Shown: positions 37,922 to 47,157 of the stretch, in pieces | Layout: each line of letters starts with the position of its first letter | Position numbering within the stretch: position 1 is the stretch's first letter | NCBI RefSeq assembly: GCF_000525875.1 | Contig: NZ_AODF01000009.1 | Coordinates: 1-64,000, forward strand | Length of the DNA stretch: 64,000 nt | DNA from: Listeria floridensis FSL S10-1187 | GTDB lineage: Bacteria > Bacillota > Bacilli > Lactobacillales > Listeriaceae | Direction: 5' to 3' | The notes under the pieces: model-generated | Database searches by the model: none | Seen by the model: the letters and a program-made list of their open reading frames with translations, nothing else | What the model was told of the DNA's origin: nothing | Translations under genes and position numbers: made by a program

Positions 37922-37944
37922 CACAGTGAGTTAATTATGAATCA

Positions 37945-37984
37945 AAAAACCTGATCAAACGCGGATGCGTTTGATCAGGTTTTT
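37945..37984 (+). terminator. Lipoprotein terminator
   Basis: AACCTGATCAAACGC/GCGTTTGATCAGGTT, 15-base stem with 4-base loop and TTTTTT. Confidence 0.93.
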
Positions 37985-37990
37985 TATTTG

Positions 37991-38266
37991 ATGTTTTTTG
38001 TCTGGAAAATTCACACAGCGAATGCGTTCACGGCGACGAACAAAGGTTTCCTGTATGTGGATCAACGCGATATCATTGCGCTGGCAGACGGCGACGCAAC
38101 CGAAGCTGAAATTCGCTTGAAACCTAAAGCAGAGTATGAAAAAGCTATGATAGAATTAAAAGCGATCGAGCAAGAATTTGACGAAACGATTCAAACGACC
38201 CAAAAATCTATCTGGGAAATGGTCGAGAAAGACCAAGAATTAGCGAAACGAATTTCAGAATTGTAA
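37991..38266 (+). CDS. Hypothetical protein, start unclear
   Basis: A 91-codon frame from ATG 37991 that has no ribosome binding site and starts directly on the T-run of the upstream terminator. The C-terminal half (KPKAEYEKAMIELKAIEQEFDETIQTTQKSIWEMVEK) looks like real coiled-coil coding sequence. The true N-terminus may be lost to an indel. Family not recognised. Confidence 0.45.
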   Translation: MFFVWKIHTANAFTATNKGFLYVDQRDIIALADGDATEAEIRLKPKAEYEKAMIELKAIEQEFDETIQTTQKSIWEMVEKDQELAKRISEL

Positions 38267-38299
38267 TTTTTCTTGGAATATGGGTATGGAAGAGCTTCA

Positions 38300-38392
38300 A
38301 ATCCCTCGTCTGAATCAGACGGGGGATAGCTTTTCAAACAACACTAAAAAAGCTATCCGTCTTCAAATAACGCTGAAAACAGATAGCCGGCA
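38300..38392. terminator. Hairpins between convergent genes
   Basis: CCCTCGTCTGA/TCAGACGGGGG (about 38303-38327) is a good hairpin followed by ATAGCTTTT. A second, AGCTATC...GATAGC, lies near 38350-38388 on the plsC side. Confidence 0.55.
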
Positions 38393-38399
38393 GATTTAT

Positions 38400-39032
38400 T
38401 CACCTTATTTTTTCTTTTCGTTTTTTTGCTGCATCAATTTCAGCTTGTAGCTTTTCAAAGGTTTCCATCAGCTCATTTGACTTTTGTTCAAGCACCTCTT
38501 TTTGTTCTAAATCACTATCATGTACTTGTACTGCATCACCAAAACGAATGATAATCGGTTTGCGCTTAATCAGCTCGCCGAACGTTTTCGGTCCATCGTA
38601 GACCGCCGGAAGCATCGGAACTTTTCCTTTGTAAGCAATTGTCACAGCGCCTCGTTTAAGATGCAAGTTCGTTTGTTTTCGTGTTCCGCTTGGGAAAATT
38701 CCAACGACTTTACCTTGCTTAAGCAAACGAATGGGCGCTTTAATAGCACTTGGACCCGGATTTTCACGGTTTACTGGAAAAGCATTGAGGTGTGTCATCA
38801 GCCAATTGAGAAATTTGCCTTTAAATAATTCTTGCTTTGCCATGTAATGAACCGATGTCGGATAGACCGCAAAGGCCAAATAAATAATTTCGATCCACGA
38901 CGTATGTGTTGAAACTACGACATATGGAGCTTCAATAATCTTTTCTTTGTTTTGTACTTGAAATCGTCCGCCGATAATGATTAAAATGAAGTGGACGACA
39001 GTTTTAGCAAATCGATAAAACAACATTTTCAC
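38400..39032 (-). CDS. plsC: 1-acyl-sn-glycerol-3-phosphate acyltransferase
   Basis: 210 residues on the minus strand. A hydrophobic N-terminus, then HTSWIE (HX4E acyltransferase motif I), NAFPVNRENPG, and FPSGTRKQTNLHLKRGAVTIA (motif III, EGTR-like with Ser in place of Glu). It acylates lysophosphatidic acid in membrane lipid synthesis. C-terminal tail is Lys-rich. Monocistronic and divergent from sbcD. Confidence 0.9.
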   Translation of the reverse strand: MKMLFYRFAKTVVHFILIIIGGRFQVQNKEKIIEAPYVVVSTHTSWIEIIYLAFAVYPTSVHYMAKQELFKGKFLNWLMTHLNAFPVNRENPGPSAIKAPIRLLKQGKVVGIFPSGTRKQTNLHLKRGAVTIAYKGKVPMLPAVYDGPKTFGELIKRKPIIIRFGDAVQVHDSDLEQKEVLEQKSNELMETFEKLQAEIDAAKKRKEKIR

Positions 39033-39121
39033 TCCCTAAAAAGCTAAGTTCATACTAAGTATACTCAATCGGGAGCGATTTTGCACCAAAAATAAATTAA
39101 ATAGAGAGAAAAGAGGATATC

Positions 39122-40246
39122 ATGAAATTTTTACATACAGCTGACCTTCATCTTGGCAAGATCGTTTCCGGTGTTTCGATGCTCGATGATCAGCGTTATA
39201 TCTTGAAGGAAATCACTCGAATTATTGAAGCGGAACAAGTCGATGCGATCATTATTGCAGGGGACCTTTATGACCGTTCAGTTCCACCGACAAGCGCAGT
39301 CACTCTTTTAAATGACACGCTCTACCAGTGGAATGTTGAGCTTGGATTGCCAATTTTTGCGATCGGCGGCAATCATGATAGTGCAGAACGTCTAAATTTT
39401 GGTGCAGCTTGGTACAAACATACCCACCTTTTTATGGCAGGAAAACTAAGTCTCCCTAGCAGCCCGGTTGCGTTTCTTGATGCTGAAATCTGGCTTGTCC
39501 CATTTCATGAGCCTGCCCTTGTGCGCGAACTTTCCGGAGATGAGAGTATCCGTAGCTATGAGGACGCCATGCAGTACTTAACGAGTCAAATCCGCTCGAT
39601 TCACCATCCCGATAAAGCCCAAATTTTAGTCGGCCATGCTTTTGTCGCAGGCGGGCTTCCAAGCGATTCCGAACGTCAGCTATCCGTTGGAAATGTTGAC
39701 CGCGTCTCAACAGATGCGTTTCACGGCTTTAATTATGTGGCGCTTGGTCATTTGCACCATCCTCACGCGATTCATCATCCGACGATTCATTACAGCGGAT
39801 CGCCGCTCAAATATTCCTTCTCGGAAAGCAGCGATCAAAAAAGTGTTCGGATTGTCACTTTTGAAAAAAATAAGCTCCTGGATGTTCGCGAGGTTCCACT
39901 TAAGCCGCAAAAAGATATGCGCATCGTTAGTGGGACTCTGGAGGAGTTATCTACACATATTTTAGATGCGCCGGAAGACTATTTGAATATTCGCTTGGAA
40001 GATAAGGGCGCTTTGATTGATCCGATTGGGAAACTGAGACGATTTTATCCGAATATTTTGCAGCTCGAACGTACGAAGCAGGAAATCAAGGAACAAAATA
40101 AGGATCGCTTTGAAGAGTTAATGAAAAAAGACGATATTGATTTGTTCGGTCAGTTTTTTGAACATGCAAACGGTACGAAGTTGTCTCGGAAACAGCAAGC
40201 TTTGATGAAAGATGTGTTTGATGAGGTCAGAAAGGAAGGTGAGTAG
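39122..40246 (+). CDS. sbcD: Exonuclease SbcD (Mre11-type nuclease)
   Basis: 374 residues from ATG 39122. Metallophosphatase motifs: HTADLHLGK, IIAGDLYDRS, GGNHDSAERL, ILVGHAFVAGG and ALGHLHHPH. Works with SbcC on hairpins and double-strand ends. The stop at 40246 is 2 bases before the sbcC start, so coupled. Confidence 0.95.
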   Translation: MKFLHTADLHLGKIVSGVSMLDDQRYILKEITRIIEAEQVDAIIIAGDLYDRSVPPTSAVTLLNDTLYQWNVELGLPIFAIGGNHDSAERLNFGAAWYKHTHLFMAGKLSLPSSPVAFLDAEIWLVPFHEPALVRELSGDESIRSYEDAMQYLTSQIRSIHHPDKAQILVGHAFVAGGLPSDSERQLSVGNVDRVSTDAFHGFNYVALGHLHHPHAIHHPTIHYSGSPLKYSFSESSDQKSVRIVTFEKNKLLDVREVPLKPQKDMRIVSGTLEELSTHILDAPEDYLNIRLEDKGALIDPIGKLRRFYPNILQLERTKQEIKEQNKDRFEELMKKDDIDLFGQFFEHANGTKLSRKQQALMKDVFDEVRKEGE

Positions 40247-40248
40247 CG

Positions 40249-43200
40249 ATGCGTCCGCTTAAATTGACAATGACGGCTTTTTTGGCTTACAAGGAACGGG
40301 AAGAAATTGATTTTACCAAGCTCGGACATGAACGGATTTTTGTGATCTCGGGCAAGACTGGGGCAGGGAAGTCGACAATTTTTGATGCGATCAGTTTTGC
40401 TTTATTCGGTTCGGCAAATTTGTCTGATCGTGACAGCTCCACACTTCGAAGTGATTTTGCGGAAGCGGATCAGCTCACTTCAGTTGAATTGACTTTTAAG
40501 ATTCGGAATAAAATTTATTTTATAAAACGCAATCCGAAACAAGAGGTGCCAAAAGCTCGCGGAACGGGAATGCGTTCGATTGGTCATAAGGTTGAGTTAT
40601 ATGAACTGGCGGAAAATGAAGAAATGAAGCTTTTGGCAAGTTCGGTTCAAGAAGTAGAGGCGCAAATGAAGGAGATTATTCAGCTGTCGGTTGATCAGTT
40701 TCGGCAGATTTTAATGATTCCGCAAGGCGAGTTTCGCGAGCTGCTCGTCTCAGACAGCAAGAAAAAAGAGCAGATTTTGCAGCGGCTCGCGCATACGTAT
40801 TTTTATAAAAGGGTGGAAGATCGCTTAATTGAAAAGCAAAAGGAGCTCGAGCTGAAAGCAAAAAATGAGGAAGCCGAGCTTGATAAAATTTTAGAAGCGG
40901 CTTTTGGCGAACGTGGTAGTGAAACGCTCGATGAACAGCAGAACCGGTTTATTCAGCGGGAAAAAGAGCATGAGAAGGAATATTCGGCGGCAGAAAAATT
41001 GCTCGAAACGGCGCAGGAAGAAGCACATTTGCGCGCGCAGGAGACGGCGCGCGCTGAGCAGATTCTGGCGGATTTTCAAAGTTTTGAGGAGATTAATTCG
41101 CAAGTCGAACGACTGGAAGGCGAGAGCAAAGCTGTGGCTGATCTTTCTACTCGTCTAAAAAAAGCACGTAAGGCAGAACCGCTTCGGGTGATGGATGTGC
41201 GCCTCGCGGAACTTGCGGCAAAGAAAGAAGCGGAACGCAAGGAAGCGCAGCGGATGACGCAGGATTTGGAGCGAGCGGAAAGCGAGCGCGAGCAGCTTTT
41301 GAAGGAGCAAAAAGAGCTTAGCGAAATGGCGGATCGTGTGGAAAAATGGCGCCATAACTTATTTCAACTGGAAGAAATCGAGCCGAAACTTGTACAGCTT
41401 ACAGAAAAACAAACGGGGCAGGAAGTGCTTCGAAATAAGGTAGCGTCGGTCACGGCTGATTTTGTACGGCTTGAACAGAATTTTGAGCACGTGAATCAGG
41501 AAACAGAACTTTATACGCGTCAGCTGGAATCTTTATCTGCGTTAGAAGGAGCACGTTATCAGCTGCTTACTGAAATAAACAAGCTTGAACGTGAAGTGGC
41601 TGAGCTGAAGGAGAATTTGAAGCGGCTTCAGAAACTTAAGACTTGGGATGCGGAACGAAAAGTACTGCAGACGGAGCTTGCTGAAATCGTGCGGTTGGAA
41701 ACGGAACAACAAGAAAAGCTTGATGCGGCTCTTGCGGAGGAAACGCGCGAGCAAGCGGCAATTTTGGCTCGTGAGCTTAAGGAGGGTGCGGCTTGTCCGG
41801 TTTGCGGCTCAACGGAACATCCTCAGTTAGCCGTTTTTCACGGAGATGGTAATCAAGAGGCGCTTGAAGGGCTAGAAAGCGAGCTTGAGCGCATCAAGCA
41901 GGAACGAAAAATTCGAGATGAAAAGGAACGGCAGCTTGTTTGGCAAATCGAGCAATGGCCAGAACTGGATATACAGCTCGTTGAGGAGCAGAAGAAGCAT
42001 GTTGATGAGCTCAATCTGCAACTACAAAAGCAAAACGTGAAGCTTGCAGAGTATGAAGCGCAACTTGCGCAAAAGGAAGAACTAGCGAAAAATCAAGAGA
42101 TGAAAAAGCAGCAGAAAGATAAGCTTACTGAGCGGATGTCGTATCTACAAATCGAAAAGGAACAAGCGGAACGTGAGCTGTTTGGACTTGAAACGGAGAT
42201 TGGGATATTGGAACGAGCGGTGCCTGAAAAACTGCGCAAAAAGGATGAGTTTCTAGCAACGAAAGATAAGATTCAAACTGCACTGGATCAGTTCTTAAGA
42301 CGCGAAAAGGAAACGAATGACCGCTTGAATGAACAAAAGGAACAAGTGGCGGCGCTCCTAGCTGAACGGAAAAATCGCGAACAGCGCGCGGCCGAACTTT
42401 TGGAGGAGCGCGAAGTAGGGCTGCAAAAATTTGAGGCTGAACTTGGCGTGCGCGGCTTCCCAAGCCGCGACGTGTTTATGGCGGCGCTTTTAAGTGAAAC
42501 AGAGCAAGAGGAACTGGAAGCACGAATCCGCCGCTTTGAACAAGATTTTCTCCTAGCAAAAGAACGGCAAAAGCAGCTTTCAGAAAAACTTGAACATATC
42601 GAAAAGCCTGATATGGCGCTTCTGAACTCGGCTTTTGAAGCGGCAAAACAGCTTCAAGCGGAGCGAGAGCAGGAGCTTGCTCTTAAGCGTGAGGAAAAAC
42701 GGCGTACGGCGGAACTGAAAAGAGCGTTTGAAAAGACACGCGTGCGGTTTGAGGAGATTTCTGGTGATTATGCGGATATTGGCCTTTTAGCGGACACGGC
42801 TCACGGAAAAAATGAACTTCGGATTACGTTTGAACGTTACGTGCTCGCCACTTTTCTTGATACGATCATTGCTCGGGCGAATACAAGGCTTCTTAAGATG
42901 ACAAGCGGCCGCTTTGAACTTAAGCGCAAACGCGAACGGGCGAAGGGCAATGTGCAAAGTGGGCTAGAGCTTGAAGTGTTTGATGAATATACAGGAGTTT
43001 CGCGTCACGTCAAGACGCTTTCCGGTGGTGAAAGCTTTAAGACATCGCTCGCCCTAGCGCTAGCTCTTGCTGAAGTTGTGCAGGAAATGGCGGGCGGCAT
43101 CTCACTTGATACGATGTTCATTGATGAAGGATTCGGAACGCTTGATCCGGAGTCGCTTGAAATGGCGATTGAATGTTTGATCGAAACGCAGGAAAATGGT

Positions 43201-43314
43201 CGGCTTGTCGGGATTATTTCGCATGTTCCGGAACTGAAAGAACGAATTTCAGCTCGTCTTGAAGTGACGGCTTCGAGTGATGGAAGCAAAACTCGGTTCG
43301 TCGGACTTAATTAA
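40249..43314 (+). CDS. sbcC: Exonuclease SbcC (Rad50-type ATPase)
   Basis: 1021 residues. Walker A GKTGAGKSTIFDAI near residue 35-50, long coiled coils with a zinc hook CPVCGSTEHP (Cys about 515 and 518), then signature LSGGESFKTSLALALALAE and Walker B MFIDEGFGTLD. It forms the SbcCD complex with the gene before it. The intact 3-kb frame contrasts with the many broken neighbours; it has few runs longer than 7. Confidence 0.96.
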   Translation: MRPLKLTMTAFLAYKEREEIDFTKLGHERIFVISGKTGAGKSTIFDAISFALFGSANLSDRDSSTLRSDFAEADQLTSVELTFKIRNKIYFIKRNPKQEVPKARGTGMRSIGHKVELYELAENEEMKLLASSVQEVEAQMKEIIQLSVDQFRQILMIPQGEFRELLVSDSKKKEQILQRLAHTYFYKRVEDRLIEKQKELELKAKNEEAELDKILEAAFGERGSETLDEQQNRFIQREKEHEKEYSAAEKLLETAQEEAHLRAQETARAEQILADFQSFEEINSQVERLEGESKAVADLSTRLKKARKAEPLRVMDVRLAELAAKKEAERKEAQRMTQDLERAESEREQLLKEQKELSEMADRVEKWRHNLFQLEEIEPKLVQLTEKQTGQEVLRNKVASVTADFVRLEQNFEHVNQETELYTRQLESLSALEGARYQLLTEINKLEREVAELKENLKRLQKLKTWDAERKVLQTELAEIVRLETEQQEKLDAALAEETREQAAILARELKEGAACPVCGSTEHPQLAVFHGDGNQEALEGLESELERIKQERKIRDEKERQLVWQIEQWPELDIQLVEEQKKHVDELNLQLQKQNVKLAEYEAQLAQKEELAKNQEMKKQQKDKLTERMSYLQIEKEQAERELFGLETEIGILERAVPEKLRKKDEFLATKDKIQTALDQFLRREKETNDRLNEQKEQVAALLAERKNREQRAAELLEEREVGLQKFEAELGVRGFPSRDVFMAALLSETEQEELEARIRRFEQDFLLAKERQKQLSEKLEHIEKPDMALLNSAFEAAKQLQAEREQELALKREEKRRTAELKRAFEKTRVRFEEISGDYADIGLLADTAHGKNELRITFERYVLATFLDTIIARANTRLLKMTSGRFELKRKRERAKGNVQSGLELEVFDEYTGVSRHVKTLSGGESFKTSLALALALAEVVQEMAGGISLDTMFIDEGFGTLDPESLEMAIECLIETQENGRLVGIISHVPELKERISARLEVTASSDGSKTRFVGLN

Positions 43315-43380
43315 CTTTCAATTATGTGGATTTATGCTAAAATGGAGTGTTAAATGAATTTCAAGATGGGGAGTGAAGTT

Positions 43381-46300
43381 TTGAGCCAGAGCGTTAATAT
43401 TCAGGATGAAATGATTTCCTATCATGTTAAGCAAGATGCTAAACAGCTGCTTCGCGAGCAACAGCTTGAAAAGCGCGGAACAACTTTTCATTTTGAAGAT
43501 GGCGAAGAAGCGGTAAAACTTGGAGAAGATCTCTATGATTGTACTTGCCGAGCACATGAATATGGTGAGCGTGTCTGTAAGCATATTTATGCTGCTTTTC
43601 TAAAGGAAGAAGAACTTCGACAGGAAGAAAAAAAAACAAAGTTTAAAGGAACGAATTTTAGAACAAGAATCGCTTGCTCTTTTAGCTTTGTTCAAGTCTA
43701 GTGCTAGCCGTAATTTTGAAGAGAATAATGGGATAGACAGGAAAATACTGCGCATCGATTATTTGGTTAAGCTCGTTCCGGAAGGCCGGACGAATCGATT
43801 AGCACTTGAGCTGAAGGTTGGCCCTGAACGCACCTATGTTGTGAAGCAGATCGGTGCCTTTCTTTCGGCGGTTCATGAACAGCAAATTTATGAGTTTACC
43901 GCTCATTTTAGTTATGATCCAAGTGAACATCAATTCACTGAAACGGACCTTACCCTTTTAAACCAATTACGTACGATTTTTGAAGCTGCAAAGCTCTATG
44001 ATACTGAACTCGATTCGTTTGCGAAAAGCTACCGGGAGGACAAGCGGTTGCTTATTCCGCCGGATCGTGCGCGTTCACTGCTGGAAGAGCTTAGTGATAA
44101 CGGCGCCATTTTTCAGCTTTATACAGCGAAAAATGAACTTGCGCTGCAATATCCGTCATTTCGTGCTGTGGACGGGGCGCTTGATTTCAGCTATCAGTTC
44201 GGCGAAACGGCTGCGGGAAAGTATCAAATTGAATTTGAAACGTTGCAGCAAGCTGTTTTTTTGGAGCTTTATCGCGCGGTATTTTTGGATGGCACGATAC
44301 ATTTTTTAAGTGGGGAAAATTGGGACTCCCTTGCCCCGCTACGTGATTTTCAAGCGACTGCAAATGGCAATGTCATTCAGTTTTCGGAAAGTCAGCTTAG
44401 CGAGATGGTATCCTATGTTTTGCCGACTCTGCAAAAAAGCGGGCAAGTTGAGATTGATGAAACGATTGAAAATCGAATTGATCGCGAAGCGCTTCTTGCT
44501 GAACTGTGGATCACACCATTTGAAGAGGATAAGCATCAGCTGAAACTAGAATACAGATACGGCGACCAAGTGTTTGATCCTTTTCAAACGACGGAACTTA
44601 AAAAGTCGGACGGCAAAATTGTTATGCGCGATATTGAACGGGAAAGTGCGATCATGAATGCAATTGAAAATGCCCCGATCGTATTTTCGGCAGATCGAAT
44701 GGTACTTGAAGCGGATGATCCAAAATTGTATCAATTTTATTATCGAATTTTGCCGAAGCTTGAAGAACTGCTTACGGTTCATATGGCACCAGAACTAAAG
44801 CAGATGATCGAACAGCAAGCTGAAGCAGCGGCATCGTTTGATCTGCCGGATCAAGGCGGACTTCTATCAATTTCGTTTGATTTTATGGGTATTCCGGAAG
44901 CGGAAATTCGTGATGTTTTGCTTTCATTAAAGGAAAAGAAAAGCTTCCACAGACTGAAAAATGGTCGTTTTTTATCCCTTGAAGATGAATCTTATCAAGA
45001 AATCGCGCAAATGCTCGAATGGCTGGATTTACGCCGCAATGCGATTCAGCAAACTGTGCAAGTTCCGGTTTACCGAGGAATTCAATTGTATGAAACGCTT
45101 TCGGAAGATACCAAACTCCATGAACAATTTAGCAAGAATTACCTCGGACTTTTAGAGACCATTGAAAAAAGTGGAACGATTCATTATGAGCTTCCAAAAG
45201 CACTTACGGCAACACTGCGTGACTATCAGGTAACGGGCTTTGAGTGGCTCAAGTCGTTATCGAGATACCAGCTTGGCGGAATTTTAGCGGATGACATGGG
45301 GCTTGGAAAAACGATTCAAACTATCACCTACCTTGCTTCGGAGCTTGAAGAACACGCGGAGCTTGAGCCGATATTAATCGTTACGCCAGCCTCGCTGCTA
45401 TATAACTGGCTGAATGAGTTTGAAGCGTTTGCCAGAGAAATTCCAGTTACAATTATTCAAGGCACAAAAGATGTTCGCGATGAGCAAATTGCAGCAATAG
45501 AAGGAAATCAAGTCTATTTAATTTCCTATCCGACGCTGCGCCAAGATTATGAGGCATTTAGCGGAAAAACATTCCATACCGTTATTCTCGATGAATCGCA
45601 GACTGTTAAAAACTATGCGACAAAAGCTTCGCAAGCTGTTCGTGCCATTCATGCACGAACGCGTTTTGCACTTAGCGGAACGCCGCTTGAGAACTCAATC
45701 GAAGAACTGTGGACAGTTTTTCAAACGATCATGCCTGGCTTTTTCCCTTCGCTTCGCAAGTTTAAAGAACTGAAACATGAAAAAATAGCTGAAATGATTC
45801 GACCTTTCCTATTGCGCCGTTTGAAACAAGATGTTGTGAAGGAGCTACCGGATAAGCTAGAAACGAATCTCTTTTCTGAACTGACAACCGAACAGAAAAG
45901 CCTGTATCTCGCTTATTTGGAACGCATTCAGCAAGATATTTCTGGCGGAACTTATGGGCGGGGAGAGGAGCATATCAAACTCCTAGCCGGCCTCACACGG
46001 CTCAGGCAAATTTGCTGTGACCCGCACATGTTTGATTCAAACTATCACGGGGAATCAGGTAAGTTGAATCAATTAATTGATACGATTGAAGCAGCGCGTG
46101 AAAATGGACAGCGGATTTTGATTTTTTCACAGTTTACATCCATGCTTAACATTATTGCGAAAAAACTAGAAACCGACTATGACTTTTTCTATCTGGATGG
46201 AAAAACGTCAGCAAAGGCGCGAACAGAAATGGCTACTGCTTTTAACAACGGTGAAAAGGAATTATTCTTGATTTCGCTTAAAGCAGGCGGAACCGGACTT

Positions 46301-46569
46301 AATTTGACGGGTGCGGATACGGTTATTTTATTTGATTTATGGTGGAATCCAGCCGTTGAAGCACAAGCTGCAAGCAGAGCACATCGCATTGGGCAGAAAA
46401 AAAGTTGTACAAGTCATTCGACTGATTACAAAAGGTACGATTGAAGAAAAGATTTTTGAACTGCAAAAAAACAAAGCAAGCGCTAGTCGATCAGTTGATT
46501 AAGCCAGGAGAACAAATGCTACATCAGCTTTCAACTGAAGAAATAAAAACACTACTTGAACTAAACTAA
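43381..46569 (+). CDS. SWIM zinc-finger SNF2-family helicase (three frameshifts)
   Basis: About 1061 residues when bridged; TTG 43381 (GGGGAG upstream) is favoured over ATG 43354. An N-terminal SWIM motif YDCTCRAHEYGERVCKHIY, a central SNF2-associated region, and SNF2 motifs GGILADDMGLGKTIQTI, ILDESQTVKN, FALSGTPLEN, LRRLKQD, then helicase C SLKAGGTGLNLTGAD and RAHRIGQ. Breaks: A9 43628-43636, A7 46397-46403 and A7 46464-46470; one base fewer at each restores it to the end GEQMLHQLSTEEIKTLLELN. DNA translocase of unknown cell role; counterpart lmo1644. Confidence 0.92.
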
Positions 46570-46583
46570 GAGGAGGAATGGGT

Positions 46584-47001
46584 ATGAAGAAATGGGAAGC
46601 TTTTACAGTGGCAAGCGAAAAAGAAGCTGCACAGAAAATTGAACAGCTAGTGCAGGAAGGCTATACAAAAGAAGATTTATCAGTACTTGCTCGACATAAA
46701 AAAAATCAGCCGTGAAGTTGCTGAAAAAACGGATACGGAAATCGAACGGCCAGTTAATGAGGATGCTTTCGGAGTGATCTCTGGCATTTTGCAATCCTTA
46801 AGCGGAGGGCTCGTGATTCCTCAAGTCTATAATCCACAAGATGGATCGCTTTATGCAGCAGGCCCGTTTGCCAAATGGTTTTCACGGACTGATGATAAAT
46901 CAGTCAGCCGTCTCTTGGAAGATTTTGATCTTACAGAAGAACAAATCAAACAGTTTATTACCGAGCTTGATGCAGGAAAAATTTTGATTCTTGCACGTTA
47001 A
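46584..47001 (+). CDS. General stress protein, YflT domain (frameshifted)
   Basis: About 138 residues from ATG 46584 after GAGGAGG, 14 bases after the helicase stop. The N-terminal KWEAFTVASEKEAAQKIEQL is the YflT (heat-induced stress protein) start. The A8 46688-46695 run shifts the frame; seven A give HKKISREVAEKTDTEIERP. Related Bacillus genes are under sigma B, but no sigma-B promoter is seen here. Soluble protein; function unknown. Confidence 0.82.
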
Positions 47002-47006
47002 TTGGT

Positions 47007-47038
47007 CGAAAGCCGGCGCAGTTGATGCCGGCTTTTTT
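47007..47038 (+). terminator. Terminator
   Basis: AAGCCGGC/GCCGGCTT with a loop of about 9 bases and a run of T. Confidence 0.85.
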
Positions 47039-47052
47039 TTGTCATTTTATAC

Positions 47053-47067
47053 ATAAGAAAAAATTAT
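47053..47067 (+). promoter_or_regulatory. CcpC operator upstream of acnA
   Basis: ATAA (47053-47056), N7, TTAT (47064-47067), centred about 66 bases before the predicted start at ~47126. A half site TTAT lies at 47096-47099, near -27. This matches the arrangement reported for CcpC at citB in B. subtilis and Listeria, where citrate-responsive CcpC represses aconitase. Confidence 0.65.
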
Positions 47068-47090
47068 TGATTTTATAAAGATTATCTTAA

Positions 47091-47119
47091 TTTACTTATC
47101 ACTTAAATTCCAGTACAAT
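47091..47119 (+). promoter_or_regulatory. acnA promoter
   Basis: TTTACT (47091-47096), 17-base spacer, TACAAT (47114-47119). Confidence 0.65.
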
Positions 47120-47157
47120 AAGAAAAGAGAGTCGTTCCAATGAAGGAGGAAACGAAG

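Noticed and set aside
40249-43314. Repeats inside sbcC
   Set aside because: The repeated Glu/Lys/Gln codons reflect the coiled coil, not a DNA repeat element.
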